64,000 bases of DNA from Ignavibacteriales bacterium (lineage in GTDB: Bacteria; Bacteroidota; Ignavibacteria; Ignavibacteriales; Melioribacteraceae): NCBI GenBank assembly GCA_020635275.1, contig JACKAA010000001.1, positions 372,001-436,000 on the forward strand. Reading direction: 5' to 3'. This document shows positions 18,214 through 25,583 of the stretch, in pieces. The notes beneath the pieces are model-generated. The model made no database searches and was not told the DNA's origin. It saw only the letters and a list, made by a program, of their open reading frames with translations. Made by a program: the position numbers and the translations under genes. Within the stretch, counting starts at the first letter, position 1, and every line of letters starts with the position of its first letter.

Positions 18214-19605
18214 TTAATCCTTAATCTCTAAGTTGCTAATTCCCCTTTCATTTAAAATGGCTTGAGCATTTTCTTTAACCATTTCATCTTCATCCCCTGC
18301 TAGGGATTTTATTATTTCCAATATTTTTGGATGATCGCCATATTGAATAATATCCAATAGTTTCATTCTATTCCAAGAAACAGTGTCTTCAAGCATATTA
18401 TCACTGAACATTAATGCTGTTTCCATATCTAAAAAGAATACTAATTCCATTACTGTAGATCTTACTTCTTCATCCGGGTGGTTTAGTTGCGAAGTTAAAT
18501 ATTCAACATACGATCTTAGTTCCAATTCAGATAATGATTGTAAACTTAATCCTCCATCATACTGAATCATTTCTTTTATTAAATTAATAATTGCTTTAGA
18601 ATTATTTATTGGCTGTTTTATATAAGACGATGTTTTTTTGAAAAACATATTATTATTTGCAGCAAAATATTCTTTTAACTTATAATCTATCTCTTCTTCA
18701 TTTCCATATAATTGTAAAACTTGGTTAAGAACTTCATCATCATTAAACTTACTTATTAATCTTACTGCAGATTTTTTATATTGCAAATCTCCAGATTCTA
18801 ATGTTTCAATAAGTGAATGTTTAAGTGCAATATCCGAAGGCAATTCTAAATTAAGTTTTTCTTCAAGTTTTCCAATAGTTTCAATTGCTACCCATTTATA
18901 CGCGCTTTCTAAGTATTGAATATCATTTATTAGCATATTAAAAGAGTCTTCGTTTCCAATTTCTCCTAAGCTTTCAATTAAAGAAAACTTTGTCAACTCA
19001 TCAACACCGTAGTAGTTTTTATTAATAAAGTCTATGCAAACAGGAGTTCCTATTTTACCTAATGCTTCAATTACGGTTGGTCTGAATAACTCATTTTGCT
19101 CATAAATAGCAATCAAATCATCAATGCCTAAATCTGAATGAATATTTCCTAAAGCTTCTACGCATGCTAATATTACATTATCATCACGGGTATATTTAAG
19201 AACACTTATAATTTCACTTGCTGGAGTCGGATCACCAATTAATCCTAGTATATCAATAATAAATTTCTGATCATCATCATTTGCTTCCGGCAAATATTTT
19301 AACATAGATTGAATTGATTCATTTTTTCTTTTCAACAGAATTTCTCCAGCTAAATTTCTTGCTGAAATATTTTCTGATGAAACGTAAGGAACTAAAAAGT
19401 TGGGAATGTTTGGATTTTTGTTGTGTGATAATATTCTTGTAATTGTATCTTTAACACCATTGTCGTCTGATAAAAGTTTTTCCGTAACATATTCAACAAC
19501 TTTATCCGGCATTTCTACCAACTGAAAATTCTCGACAGTTGTTCTAATTTTTTCAGATTCATCTGTGTCAAGAATTTTTTTAATAATTTCGTAATTATTA
19601 CTCAT
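18214..19605 (-). CDS. HEAT-repeat protein leading the chemotaxis operon
   Basis: 463 residues composed of HEAT-type helical repeats of about 30-35 residues, the clearest being IIDILGLIGDPTPASEIISV, ACVEALGNIHSDLGIDDLIA, TVIEALGKIGTPVCIDFI and SLIESLGEIGNEDSFNML. No signal peptide or membrane segment, so it is cytoplasmic. HEAT scaffolds bind other proteins; as first gene of the operon, three bases before cheR, it probably serves chemotaxis, for example as an array or CheR/CheB scaffold. Function is inferred from place only. Two promoter candidates precede it. It is followed without gap by the classic che genes. Confidence 0.88.
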   Translation of the reverse strand: MSNNYEIIKKILDTDESEKIRTTVENFQLVEMPDKVVEYVTEKLLSDDNGVKDTITRILSHNKNPNIPNFLVPYVSSENISARNLAGEILLKRKNESIQSMLKYLPEANDDDQKFIIDILGLIGDPTPASEIISVLKYTRDDNVILACVEALGNIHSDLGIDDLIAIYEQNELFRPTVIEALGKIGTPVCIDFINKNYYGVDELTKFSLIESLGEIGNEDSFNMLINDIQYLESAYKWVAIETIGKLEEKLNLELPSDIALKHSLIETLESGDLQYKKSAVRLISKFNDDEVLNQVLQLYGNEEEIDYKLKEYFAANNNMFFKKTSSYIKQPINNSKAIINLIKEMIQYDGGLSLQSLSELELRSYVEYLTSQLNHPDEEVRSTVMELVFFLDMETALMFSDNMLEDTVSWNRMKLLDIIQYGDHPKILEIIKSLAGDEDEMVKENAQAILNERGISNLEIKD

Positions 19606-19663
19606 TATTTCCCTCTTTGGCGAGTAATCTAATATTTGAGAATTGCTGCTTATTCATGTTTCA

Positions 19664-19690
19664 CTATCGGATAATCTTTTTAATTATTTA
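19664..19690 (-). promoter_or_regulatory. Sigma-28 promoter candidate for the chemotaxis operon
   Basis: The minus strand has TAAATAAT (19683-19690), 11 bases, then TCCGATAG (19664-19671). The flagellar sigma consensus is TAAAGTTT-N11-GCCGATAA. The -10 core CCGATA and the spacing match exactly. Expected start near 19657, about 50 bases before the HEAT gene. Confidence 0.55.
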
Positions 19691-19697
19691 TAATAAT

Positions 19698-19713
19698 TGC
19701 AAAAAACATGCCT
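19698..19713 (-). promoter_or_regulatory. Sigma-54 promoter candidate for the chemotaxis operon
   Basis: The minus strand reads AGGCATGTTTTTTGCA, against TGGCACG-N4-TTGCA: the GG and GC doublets are present with correct spacing of 12, with two mismatches in the -24 box. It lies just upstream of the sigma-28 candidate and just downstream of the gene for a sigma-54 activator. Expected start near 19688. Confidence 0.65.
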
Positions 19714-19848
19714 AGATAATTGTTTTTTTTTGCGGAATTGTGATAAATAGTAATAATTTGTGTGTTGACTATTAGCCAAATGATGAATTTCGAAAGGTTA
19801 TGCAGTCAATGATTAATCCACTGCAATAATAAAGCTTCTTATAAAAAG

Positions 19849-21240
19849 TTATTGGATTGATTTTGTTACTTCAATACCCAGCTGTTCCATTCTGTATCTT
19901 AATTTTGAGCGGGATAATCCCAATACTTTTGCGGCTTTTACTTGATTGCCTTTTGTAATATTTAATGTTTTTAAGATGAGATCTTTTAAAACCATTTCTA
20001 TTTTTACGCCTTCAGGCGGAACTTTTAATTCAAATGAAGAATTTTCCATACTATCTGATTTTTCACCATTTTTCAGAAAATGAAAATGCTGTTCCTTTAA
20101 TTCATCTCCATCCATCATTAAAACTGCCCTTTCCATAGCATTTCTTAATTCCCTTACATTACCTTTCCATCTATAATTTTGTAAAAGCAAAATTGCATCT
20201 TCATCTATTCTTTTAATATTTTGATCAAATTTTTGTGAAAACTCTTTAACAAAAGAATACGCCAAAATTGGGATATCTTCTTTTCTATCTCTAAGAGAAG
20301 GAATATTTATATTGGCAACATTTAGTCTGTAAAATAAATCTTCTCTAAATGAACCTTTTTTAACTTCTTCTTCAAGACTTTTATTTGTTGCAGCTAAAAC
20401 TCTAACGTTTACGCTAATTTCTCTTTCGCCGCCAACTCTGTAAAATTTCCTTTCCTGCAAAACCCTTAGTAACTTAACTTGAATATCTAAACCAAGTTCA
20501 CCAATTTCATCTAATAAAATAGTACCGCCATTTGCTAGCTCAAATTTACCTAGTTTAGTTTTTGAAGATGCTCCTGTAAATGCTCCTTTTTCATGACCGA
20601 ATAATTCGCTTTCTGCTAAATCTTTAGGGATAGAACCACAGTTTATTGGAATAAAAACATTGTTTTTTCTTGGGCTTGATTGATGGATATATTTTGCAAA
20701 AACTTCCTTTCCGGTACCGCTCTCACCTTCTAATAAAATTGTTGTATCATCACTTTTAGCAAGTTTTTCAACAATGTTTAATACTCTTTGAATTAGTTTA
20801 CTTTTACCAAAAAATTCACGCGAAAGCTTATCGGTATTTAATATTTCATGTAAACCGTCAACTTCTAATTTTAATCTTAAATGCCTTACACATTTGTCTA
20901 ATACAATTGAAAGCTGATCTATTTCAATTGGTTTTAATAAAAAGTCATAAGCTCCTAATTTCATTGCTTCTACAGCAATTTTTACATCGGCATAAGCTGT
21001 TATCATTATTACAGGAATATGGAAATATTTTTTTTGAAGATCTTTAAGAATCTCAAGACCATTGTGAGTTGTTAAATAAATATCCAACAAAATTATATCA
21101 GGAGAATGAAGGCTTACAGACTCTTCAACTTTTCCTCCATCCATACATATATCAACTTCATAACCAAGTTTAATTAAAACTTTCTTTAATGATATTACAA
21201 CTAAATTATCATCATCTACAATTAAAACTTTTGGTTTCAT
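19849..21240 (-). CDS. NtrC-type sigma-54-dependent response regulator (FlgR-like)
   Basis: 463 residues. Receiver domain at 1-120 with Asp53 in IILLDIYLTTHNG; AAA+ domain at about 140-380 with Walker A in GESGTGKE (172-179), the sigma-54-contacting GAFTGA loop at 219-224, Walker B in GGTILLDEIGEL, and the R-finger region FREDLFYRLNV; Fis-type helix-turn-helix at about 420-460 (KAAKVLGLSRSKLRYRMEQL). It activates transcription from -24/-12 promoters. Context (paired kinase, downstream chemotaxis and flagellar operons with sigma-54-like promoters) makes it the likely flagellar master activator. The gene lies 14 bases after the kinase gene. Confidence 0.95.
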   Translation of the reverse strand: MKPKVLIVDDDNLVVISLKKVLIKLGYEVDICMDGGKVEESVSLHSPDIILLDIYLTTHNGLEILKDLQKKYFHIPVIMITAYADVKIAVEAMKLGAYDFLLKPIEIDQLSIVLDKCVRHLRLKLEVDGLHEILNTDKLSREFFGKSKLIQRVLNIVEKLAKSDDTTILLEGESGTGKEVFAKYIHQSSPRKNNVFIPINCGSIPKDLAESELFGHEKGAFTGASSKTKLGKFELANGGTILLDEIGELGLDIQVKLLRVLQERKFYRVGGEREISVNVRVLAATNKSLEEEVKKGSFREDLFYRLNVANINIPSLRDRKEDIPILAYSFVKEFSQKFDQNIKRIDEDAILLLQNYRWKGNVRELRNAMERAVLMMDGDELKEQHFHFLKNGEKSDSMENSSFELKVPPEGVKIEMVLKDLILKTLNITKGNQVKAAKVLGLSRSKLRYRMEQLGIEVTKSIQ

Positions 21241-21254
21241 TATTCTCCGATTAC

Positions 21255-21932
21255 TTACGCTTTAAATTTAATACTAAACGTTGTACCTTTAGGATTATTG
21301 TTGCACAGATTAAACATTGCTTCATGTTCATCTAGAATAGTTTTACAAACGCTTAATCCCAAACCTGTTCCGCCTTGTTTGTTTGTGTAAAATTCGTCAA
21401 ATATTTTATCAAAATCTTCTTCTTTTATTCCAACTCCTTCATCAACAACTTCTGCACAAACGTTCCCATTTTCACTAAATGAATTTATAAATATTTTTGA
21501 ATTTTCTTGACTTGCTTCAATTCCGTTAGATATTATATTTACAAACACTTGAAGTATGTTTGTTTCATTAACTTTAATAAGATCTATATTTTTATCAAGA
21601 TTCAAATTAATTAAAATATTCTTTTTATTAGCAATTCCCTTGGTAATATTTATGGCTTTACCAATAATGTCATTCAGATTGCATTCTTCAAAATCATCTT
21701 TATTTTTTCTGGAAAATTCTAAGGTATTATGAATTAATTGATTTATAATATCTGCAGCTTCCAAAGAAGCTTCTATACATTCGTTAGTTTCTTCGTCAAA
21801 TTTTTCTTTACTTAATTTCAGGTATTCCAAATTTAACTTTAAAACAGATAAAGGATTTTTTATTTCGTGTGTTAAACTGGCGGCTAACTTGCCTAGTATT
21901 TGCAGTTTGTTATCATGTACTTTGTCAGTCAA
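21255..21932 (-). CDS. Soluble histidine kinase paired with the sigma-54 activator (FlgS-like)
   Basis: 225 residues, with no sensor or membrane part. The H box LAASLTHEIKNPLSVLKLN places the phospho-His at residue 22; N box VNIISNGIEAS; G boxes VVDEGVGI and GGTGLGLSVCKTI. The start is TTG at 21932, as the frame is closed by TAA five codons upstream and contains no ATG before the H box. A minimal cytoplasmic kinase next to an NtrC-type regulator resembles FlgS-FlgR of epsilonproteobacteria, where the kinase senses assembly of the export apparatus. That role here is inference. The preceding transcript ends at the hairpin at 22026-22054. Confidence 0.88.
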   Translation of the reverse strand: MTDKVHDNKLQILGKLAASLTHEIKNPLSVLKLNLEYLKLSKEKFDEETNECIEASLEAADIINQLIHNTLEFSRKNKDDFEECNLNDIIGKAINITKGIANKKNILINLNLDKNIDLIKVNETNILQVFVNIISNGIEASQENSKIFINSFSENGNVCAEVVDEGVGIKEEDFDKIFDEFYTNKQGGTGLGLSVCKTILDEHEAMFNLCNNNPKGTTFSIKFKA

Positions 21933-22025
21933 GTTAAGCCTATTTTAAATATTATTTGAATATTTAAAAATAAATTTAACTTATTTTATGCAAAAAAGTA
22001 ATAGGACTGGAAAATGGACAGAAAT

Positions 22026-22054
22026 AAAAAAGACCACCTAAGTGGTCTCATTTT
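22026..22054 (-). terminator. Intrinsic terminator after flgM
   Basis: GACCAC (22032-22037), a CTAA loop and GTGGTC (22042-22047), with A/T tails on both sides. Read on the minus strand it is a six-pair stem followed by TTTTTTA, immediately after the flgM stop. It separates the late flagellar genes from the kinase-activator pair. Confidence 0.85.
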
Positions 22055-22318
22055 TTAGGAATCTTTTTGAAAAGTTTTTAGAATCTCATCTGCAACTTTA
22101 TTTATGACTTCATCAGAATTATAGTATCCGCTATCAATTTTCATTTTCACTTCTGCAAATTGCTTTGGATCAATTCCTTCAGCCTTTAATTTTTTAGCTG
22201 TATCTGAGAGATCGAGCTTATCAGTTTTCTGCGGAGCTTGCCGGCTCGTTGCTTCTTCCTGCTTTTTGTAAAGCTCAGTATAGCGATTTAGATTATTTCC
22301 CACTCCTTTAATGTTCAC
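22055..22318 (-). CDS. flgM: Anti-sigma-28 factor FlgM
   Basis: 87 residues. FlgM binds sigma-28 (FliA) and is exported through the completed hook, releasing sigma-28 to transcribe flagellin. The FlgM domain is visible: KLDLSDTAKKLK followed by FAEVKMKIDSGYYNSDEVIN and KVADEILKTF, the sigma-binding helices. The N-terminus is basic and disordered, as usual. It is last in the fliC-fliS-fliD operon and is followed directly by a terminator. The sigma-28-like promoters seen elsewhere in the window are its likely indirect targets. Confidence 0.88.
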   Translation of the reverse strand: MNIKGVGNNLNRYTELYKKQEEATSRQAPQKTDKLDLSDTAKKLKAEGIDPKQFAEVKMKIDSGYYNSDEVINKVADEILKTFQKDS

Positions 22319-22320
22319 TT

Positions 22321-22653
22321 TTACCTCTGGTAATTTATTAATTTTTTTTCGTTGCCAATTTTTGAAAGTTCTAACGTTATTTGATTTTGTTCTTCTTTTT
22401 TTCTTTCAATAATACTATCGAATTCGCCAGATATTTGTTTAACACCCTTGTGAAGCACATCACAAATATAAGCATAGTATTGTTTAGATGTACTTTCTTT
22501 TAATTCCTTTTTTATCCTTTCTAGATGTTTAACATATGAATCAACATTTTTTAATTTAATTTCTAAATTATTATTGTTTATTGTTCCTACTTCTTTACTA
22601 ATGAGTCCTAAATAGTTATTAATTAGTTCCATATTTTTATCAATTTTTTCCAC
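22321..22653 (-). CDS. Probable FlgN/FliT-like flagellar export chaperone
   Basis: 110 residues, all charged helix, no membrane segment and no cysteine-based motif. Its first codon overlaps the fliD stop and it ends two bases before flgM. FliT follows fliD/fliS in enterobacteria and FlgN neighbours flgM in many species; both are small helical chaperones for hook-associated proteins. Sequence similarity is too weak to choose, so the call rests on size, predicted helicity and place. Confidence 0.6.
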   Translation of the reverse strand: MEKIDKNMELINNYLGLISKEVGTINNNNLEIKLKNVDSYVKHLERIKKELKESTSKQYYAYICDVLHKGVKQISGEFDSIIERKKEEQNQITLELSKIGNEKKLINYQR

Positions 22654-24062
22654 TAATAATCAAAGACACCTAGTGCAGACATTGAACTTTGCGTAGAATA
22701 TATTGTTGCAAGCTGCATTTGCATTTGTTCATATTTTTTTCTTAAAATTGCTGCATTACTATCTATCTGTTCTTCTCTGTAACTAATTTTATCTGCCAAA
22801 TAAGTTAATGAACTATCATATTGATCAATTAAATTTGATATTACACCATCATTACTAACATAAGATTCAACCAAGTCATAAAACTTATTGGCAATTCCAT
22901 TTTCTGAGTTGAATAAATCTGCAACCTGCTGAGGATTTGACTCTAATGCATCATTGAGTTTTTCAGAATCATCTACCTTTAATCCAGAAGCAGGATCAAA
23001 TTTTATTCCTATTTCTGAAAGAGACTTAAAATTTCCATCTGAAATACCTTCAACCTGCTGATAGGACAATGTGGAAAAAGATTGCATTAATCCAAGAGCT
23101 GTAGCATTTCCTACAAAGATACCTCTTGAACCATCTTCATCTGCATAATAGTTATTTTTAATATATGAATAAGATTCATTAAATTTTGCAATAAAATCAT
23201 CAATATCTGTCCTGGCAGCTTCCATGTTATTTTTCACTATTACATTGACGGTTGGAATACCAACTTCCATTTCATTTTTAAGTGAAATAATAACGTCTGA
23301 TATTAAATCATCTATTGTATTTGATCCTCTTACAACAGAAACACCATTTAGAGTTAATTTTGCATCTAATTCACTAGATGAATTTAAATATCCACCAGAG
23401 CCATCTTCTGACATTAAGGTTCTTGAACTAAAATTCATTCCTATTGAATCTAAGGCTCCTCCTGTAACATCCTTAATTGTAATTGCTGATTCAGAACCGC
23501 TTTCAATTGCCTGTAATGATAATTTTGATTCACCATTAATTGGTGAAAAAATAGATGCGGTTACAGCATCACCTAAAGCTTCATTTATAGCTTCTGCTAT
23601 TTTTTCCATTAATTCTTCTTTGGTTTCAGAACCAGCTAGATCAAAATTTATAACTTGATCATATTCACCACTTGCAACTTGAATAGAATATGTTCCAGCT
23701 GATAAATTTGCAGAATCTAAAGTAGCAACTGTGTCTGACATAACTCTATCATTTTTTGCCAATTGATTTACTCTAATATCATAAGAGCTTAGCGAAGCTC
23801 CGGAATTTGCAGTGACAGAGAAATATTCACCATTGCTTAATTCAGCTGTTTTACTTGTAAAACTACCACCTGAATTAACGTCTTTTAAATTTGACAACAA
23901 AGATTTAAATGATGAAAGTTTGGTTTTCAATGAATTCCAAACATTAGATAAATTTGTAAATTTTGTTTTCTTCTGAAGTAGAGGTGAAATTCTTTTGGAA
24001 TATTCTGATTGTCTAGAACTATTTATCAAATTATTAATTGTTGATGTACTTAATGCGTCCAT
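22653..24062 (-). CDS. fliD: Flagellar hook-associated protein 2 (filament cap) FliD
   Basis: 469 residues, normal length. FliD forms the cap under which flagellin folds. The N-terminal domain (STSTINNLINSSRQSEYSKR then FTNLSNVWNSLKTKLSSFKS) and the C-terminal FliD_C domain (KFNESYSYIKNNYY; MQSFSTLSYQQVEGISDGNF; SLSEIGIKFDPASGLKVDD) match the family. The end has the coiled coil REEQIDSNAAILRKKYEQMQ MQLATIY followed by a hydrophobic tail, as in other FliD proteins. It lies 11 bases after fliS and overlaps the chaperone-like gene by one base. Confidence 0.95.
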   Translation of the reverse strand: MDALSTSTINNLINSSRQSEYSKRISPLLQKKTKFTNLSNVWNSLKTKLSSFKSLLSNLKDVNSGGSFTSKTAELSNGEYFSVTANSGASLSSYDIRVNQLAKNDRVMSDTVATLDSANLSAGTYSIQVASGEYDQVINFDLAGSETKEELMEKIAEAINEALGDAVTASIFSPINGESKLSLQAIESGSESAITIKDVTGGALDSIGMNFSSRTLMSEDGSGGYLNSSSELDAKLTLNGVSVVRGSNTIDDLISDVIISLKNEMEVGIPTVNVIVKNNMEAARTDIDDFIAKFNESYSYIKNNYYADEDGSRGIFVGNATALGLMQSFSTLSYQQVEGISDGNFKSLSEIGIKFDPASGLKVDDSEKLNDALESNPQQVADLFNSENGIANKFYDLVESYVSNDGVISNLIDQYDSSLTYLADKISYREEQIDSNAAILRKKYEQMQMQLATIYSTQSSMSALGVFDY

Positions 24063-24073
24063 CTTATAAACTC

Positions 24074-24433
24074 CTAACTTTCCATGCTAACAAACACCTT
24101 ATTCCAAGTCTCTCTAAGTTCAGTTAATATTCTTAAGACTATATCATAATTCCTATTTCTCATTTGATCCTGGCAGTATTCATAAAGTCGTTTTAGTCCA
24201 ATTGATATTTCATATGAATTATCATCATCAAATCTTAATGCATTTATTAACTCCGCTAAGGCTTTATTAGTTTTTTCCAAGTTTTTGTTTTTACACTGCG
24301 CAATTGCAAAATCATAAACTTTTAACAACAATTTTTGAGGAGAAGCATTTAATATTTCATTTGCTAAATATGCGTTTGCTCCATAATTATTATGAGCGTT
24401 ATTTATTTTTAATGCTGCAGAAAAATGATACAT
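24074..24433 (-). CDS. fliS: Flagellin chaperone FliS
   Basis: 119 residues. FliS caps the C-terminal helix of flagellin before export. Family marks are YLANEILNASPQKLLLKVYD in the first helix, AIAQCKNKN, the FDDDNSYEISIGLKRLYEYC helix, and the closing helix ILTELRETWNKVF (the WxE/W-type FliS end). It lies 66 bases after fliC with a hairpin terminator in between, so it is probably expressed partly by read-through. Confidence 0.93.
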   Translation of the reverse strand: MYHFSAALKINNAHNNYGANAYLANEILNASPQKLLLKVYDFAIAQCKNKNLEKTNKALAELINALRFDDDNSYEISIGLKRLYEYCQDQMRNRNYDIVLRILTELRETWNKVFVSMES

Positions 24434-24455
24434 TATTATCCCGAATTAGTTTAAT

Positions 24456-24482
24456 AAAACTCTCCCAATATGGGAGAGTTTT
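24456..24482 (-). terminator. Hairpin terminator between fliC and fliS
   Basis: AAAACTCTCCCA (24456-24467), an ATA loop, and TGGGAGAGTTTT (24471-24482): a perfect 12-pair inverted repeat. On the minus strand it ends in a T run right after the fliC stop. It would let flagellin mRNA far exceed that of fliS and later genes. Confidence 0.85.
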
Positions 24483-24499
24483 ATGATTAAAGTAAATTA

Positions 24500-25387
24500 T
24501 TAACCAAATAATTGAAGCACTTGCTGTGGTGCAAAGTTCAATTGTGAGAACATTGCTGAAGCAGCTTGTGATCCAATTTGTGCTTTTGTCGCATTTAATG
24601 ATTCAAGTGCAACATCAGCATCAAACAATCTTGAATAAGCAGATTGTGAATTTAAGATGGCAGATGACAAGAAGTCTTGTTTGGCATTTAGTCTTTGTGA
24701 ATAATTACCTATTGCACCAAGTGAAGCATCTACTGCATCATCAAACGCATCAACATCTAATGAAGCAATACCGTCTGCATCAACGCCTTTTAGAGCATCT
24801 AAAGCTGAAGCAACATCTGATGAAAGACCGCTAACATTAGATGTAAAAGCTGTAGTTGCTGTCGTTCCGACAAGTTCATCGCCGCTTACATTTCCGTAAT
24901 TGATATTAATTGAATCGCTTGAGGTAACACCAGTTTGGAAAGTAAATCCAGCACCGGCTCCATTAGCAACTGATTGAAGCAAACTAGTTTCGTTAAATTT
25001 AGTTGATCCAAAGGCAGAAGCTAATTCATCAGCAATTGCTTGAATATCTTTTGCAATAGCACTTTTATCAGCTGTAGGATTACTTGCATCAGCTATTTTA
25101 CCTCTGATTTGAGTAATCATATCTTTAACACTGATTAACTGACTTTCTGCTGTAGCTAACATATCTTGAGCAGAACCAACGTTACGTTGTGCAGATTGCA
25201 TAATTGTAACTTTAGAATCCAATGATTTACCTACGTTGAAACCAGATGTATCATCAGCAACGTTGTTTATTCTCTTTTGAGAAGCTAAACGTAATTGAGC
25301 AGTTTGTGATTGTTGATTAAGTTTAGCAAGTGCATTATATGCTCTTAAAGCACCAACGTTTGTGTTAATTCTAAATGATTGTGACAT
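24500..25387 (-). CDS. fliC: Flagellin FliC
   Basis: 295 residues, a short flagellin. The N-terminal D0/D1 segment reads FRINTNVGALRAYNALAKLN with RINNVADDTSGFNVGKSL, and the C-terminal D1/D0 segment has ANSQSAYSRLFDADVALES-like sequence and ends FSQLNFAPQQVLQLFG; both are typical. The short middle (about 150-230) is Ser/Thr/Asp-rich, without large D2/D3 domains. Ser/Thr-rich exposed loops are the usual sites of O-glycosylation, of interest because a glycosyltransferase cluster lies immediately upstream. AAGGAGG at 25394-25400 supports the ATG at 25387. A sigma-28 promoter lies at 25496-25523 and a leader hairpin at 25414-25433. Confidence 0.96.
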   Translation of the reverse strand: MSQSFRINTNVGALRAYNALAKLNQQSQTAQLRLASQKRINNVADDTSGFNVGKSLDSKVTIMQSAQRNVGSAQDMLATAESQLISVKDMITQIRGKIADASNPTADKSAIAKDIQAIADELASAFGSTKFNETSLLQSVANGAGAGFTFQTGVTSSDSININYGNVSGDELVGTTATTAFTSNVSGLSSDVASALDALKGVDADGIASLDVDAFDDAVDASLGAIGNYSQRLNAKQDFLSSAILNSQSAYSRLFDADVALESLNATKAQIGSQAASAMFSQLNFAPQQVLQLFG

Positions 25388-25413
25388 TTAAACCTCCTTG
25401 TTTGTTAAAAAGT

Positions 25414-25433
25414 GTAGGCTTCCTTGCCTACAT
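25414..25433 (-). other. Leader hairpin of fliC mRNA
   Basis: On the minus strand TGTAGGC, a six-base AAGGAA loop, and GCCTACA form a perfect seven-pair stem about 15 bases upstream of the AAGGAGG ribosome site. No T run follows, so it is not a terminator. It could stabilise the flagellin mRNA or take part in translational control; the purine-rich loop resembles a ribosome-binding sequence. Confidence 0.5.
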
Positions 25434-25495
25434 TATTTGTTTTTCCAACTATCTGTTGAAAACTTTTACTTGTTAATAATTAACTTCATGGTAAT

Positions 25496-25523
25496 TATCG
25501 TAATATGAAATTGAAAAGTTTAC
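25496..25523 (-). promoter_or_regulatory. Sigma-28 promoter of fliC
   Basis: The minus strand has TAAACTTT (25516-25523), 12 bases, then TACGATAA (25496-25503). Against TAAAGTTT-N11-GCCGATAA the -35 TAAA and the -10 CGATAA are exact, with one base more spacing. The start would be near 25489, giving a leader of about 100 bases with a hairpin. Confidence 0.8.
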
Positions 25524-25583
25524 AGGATAAATAAATATTTTTTATTGGTAATAAATGGATGTGATTCTTAACAAAGAAAATTA

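Noticed and set aside
24526..24834. 102-codon open frame on plus across fliC
   Set aside because: Antisense shadow of flagellin; Leu/His/Gln-rich composition without homology.
25484..25500. A second TAAA with GATAG on minus upstream of fliC
   Set aside because: Spacing of 11 between TAAA and GATA is far too short for sigma-28.
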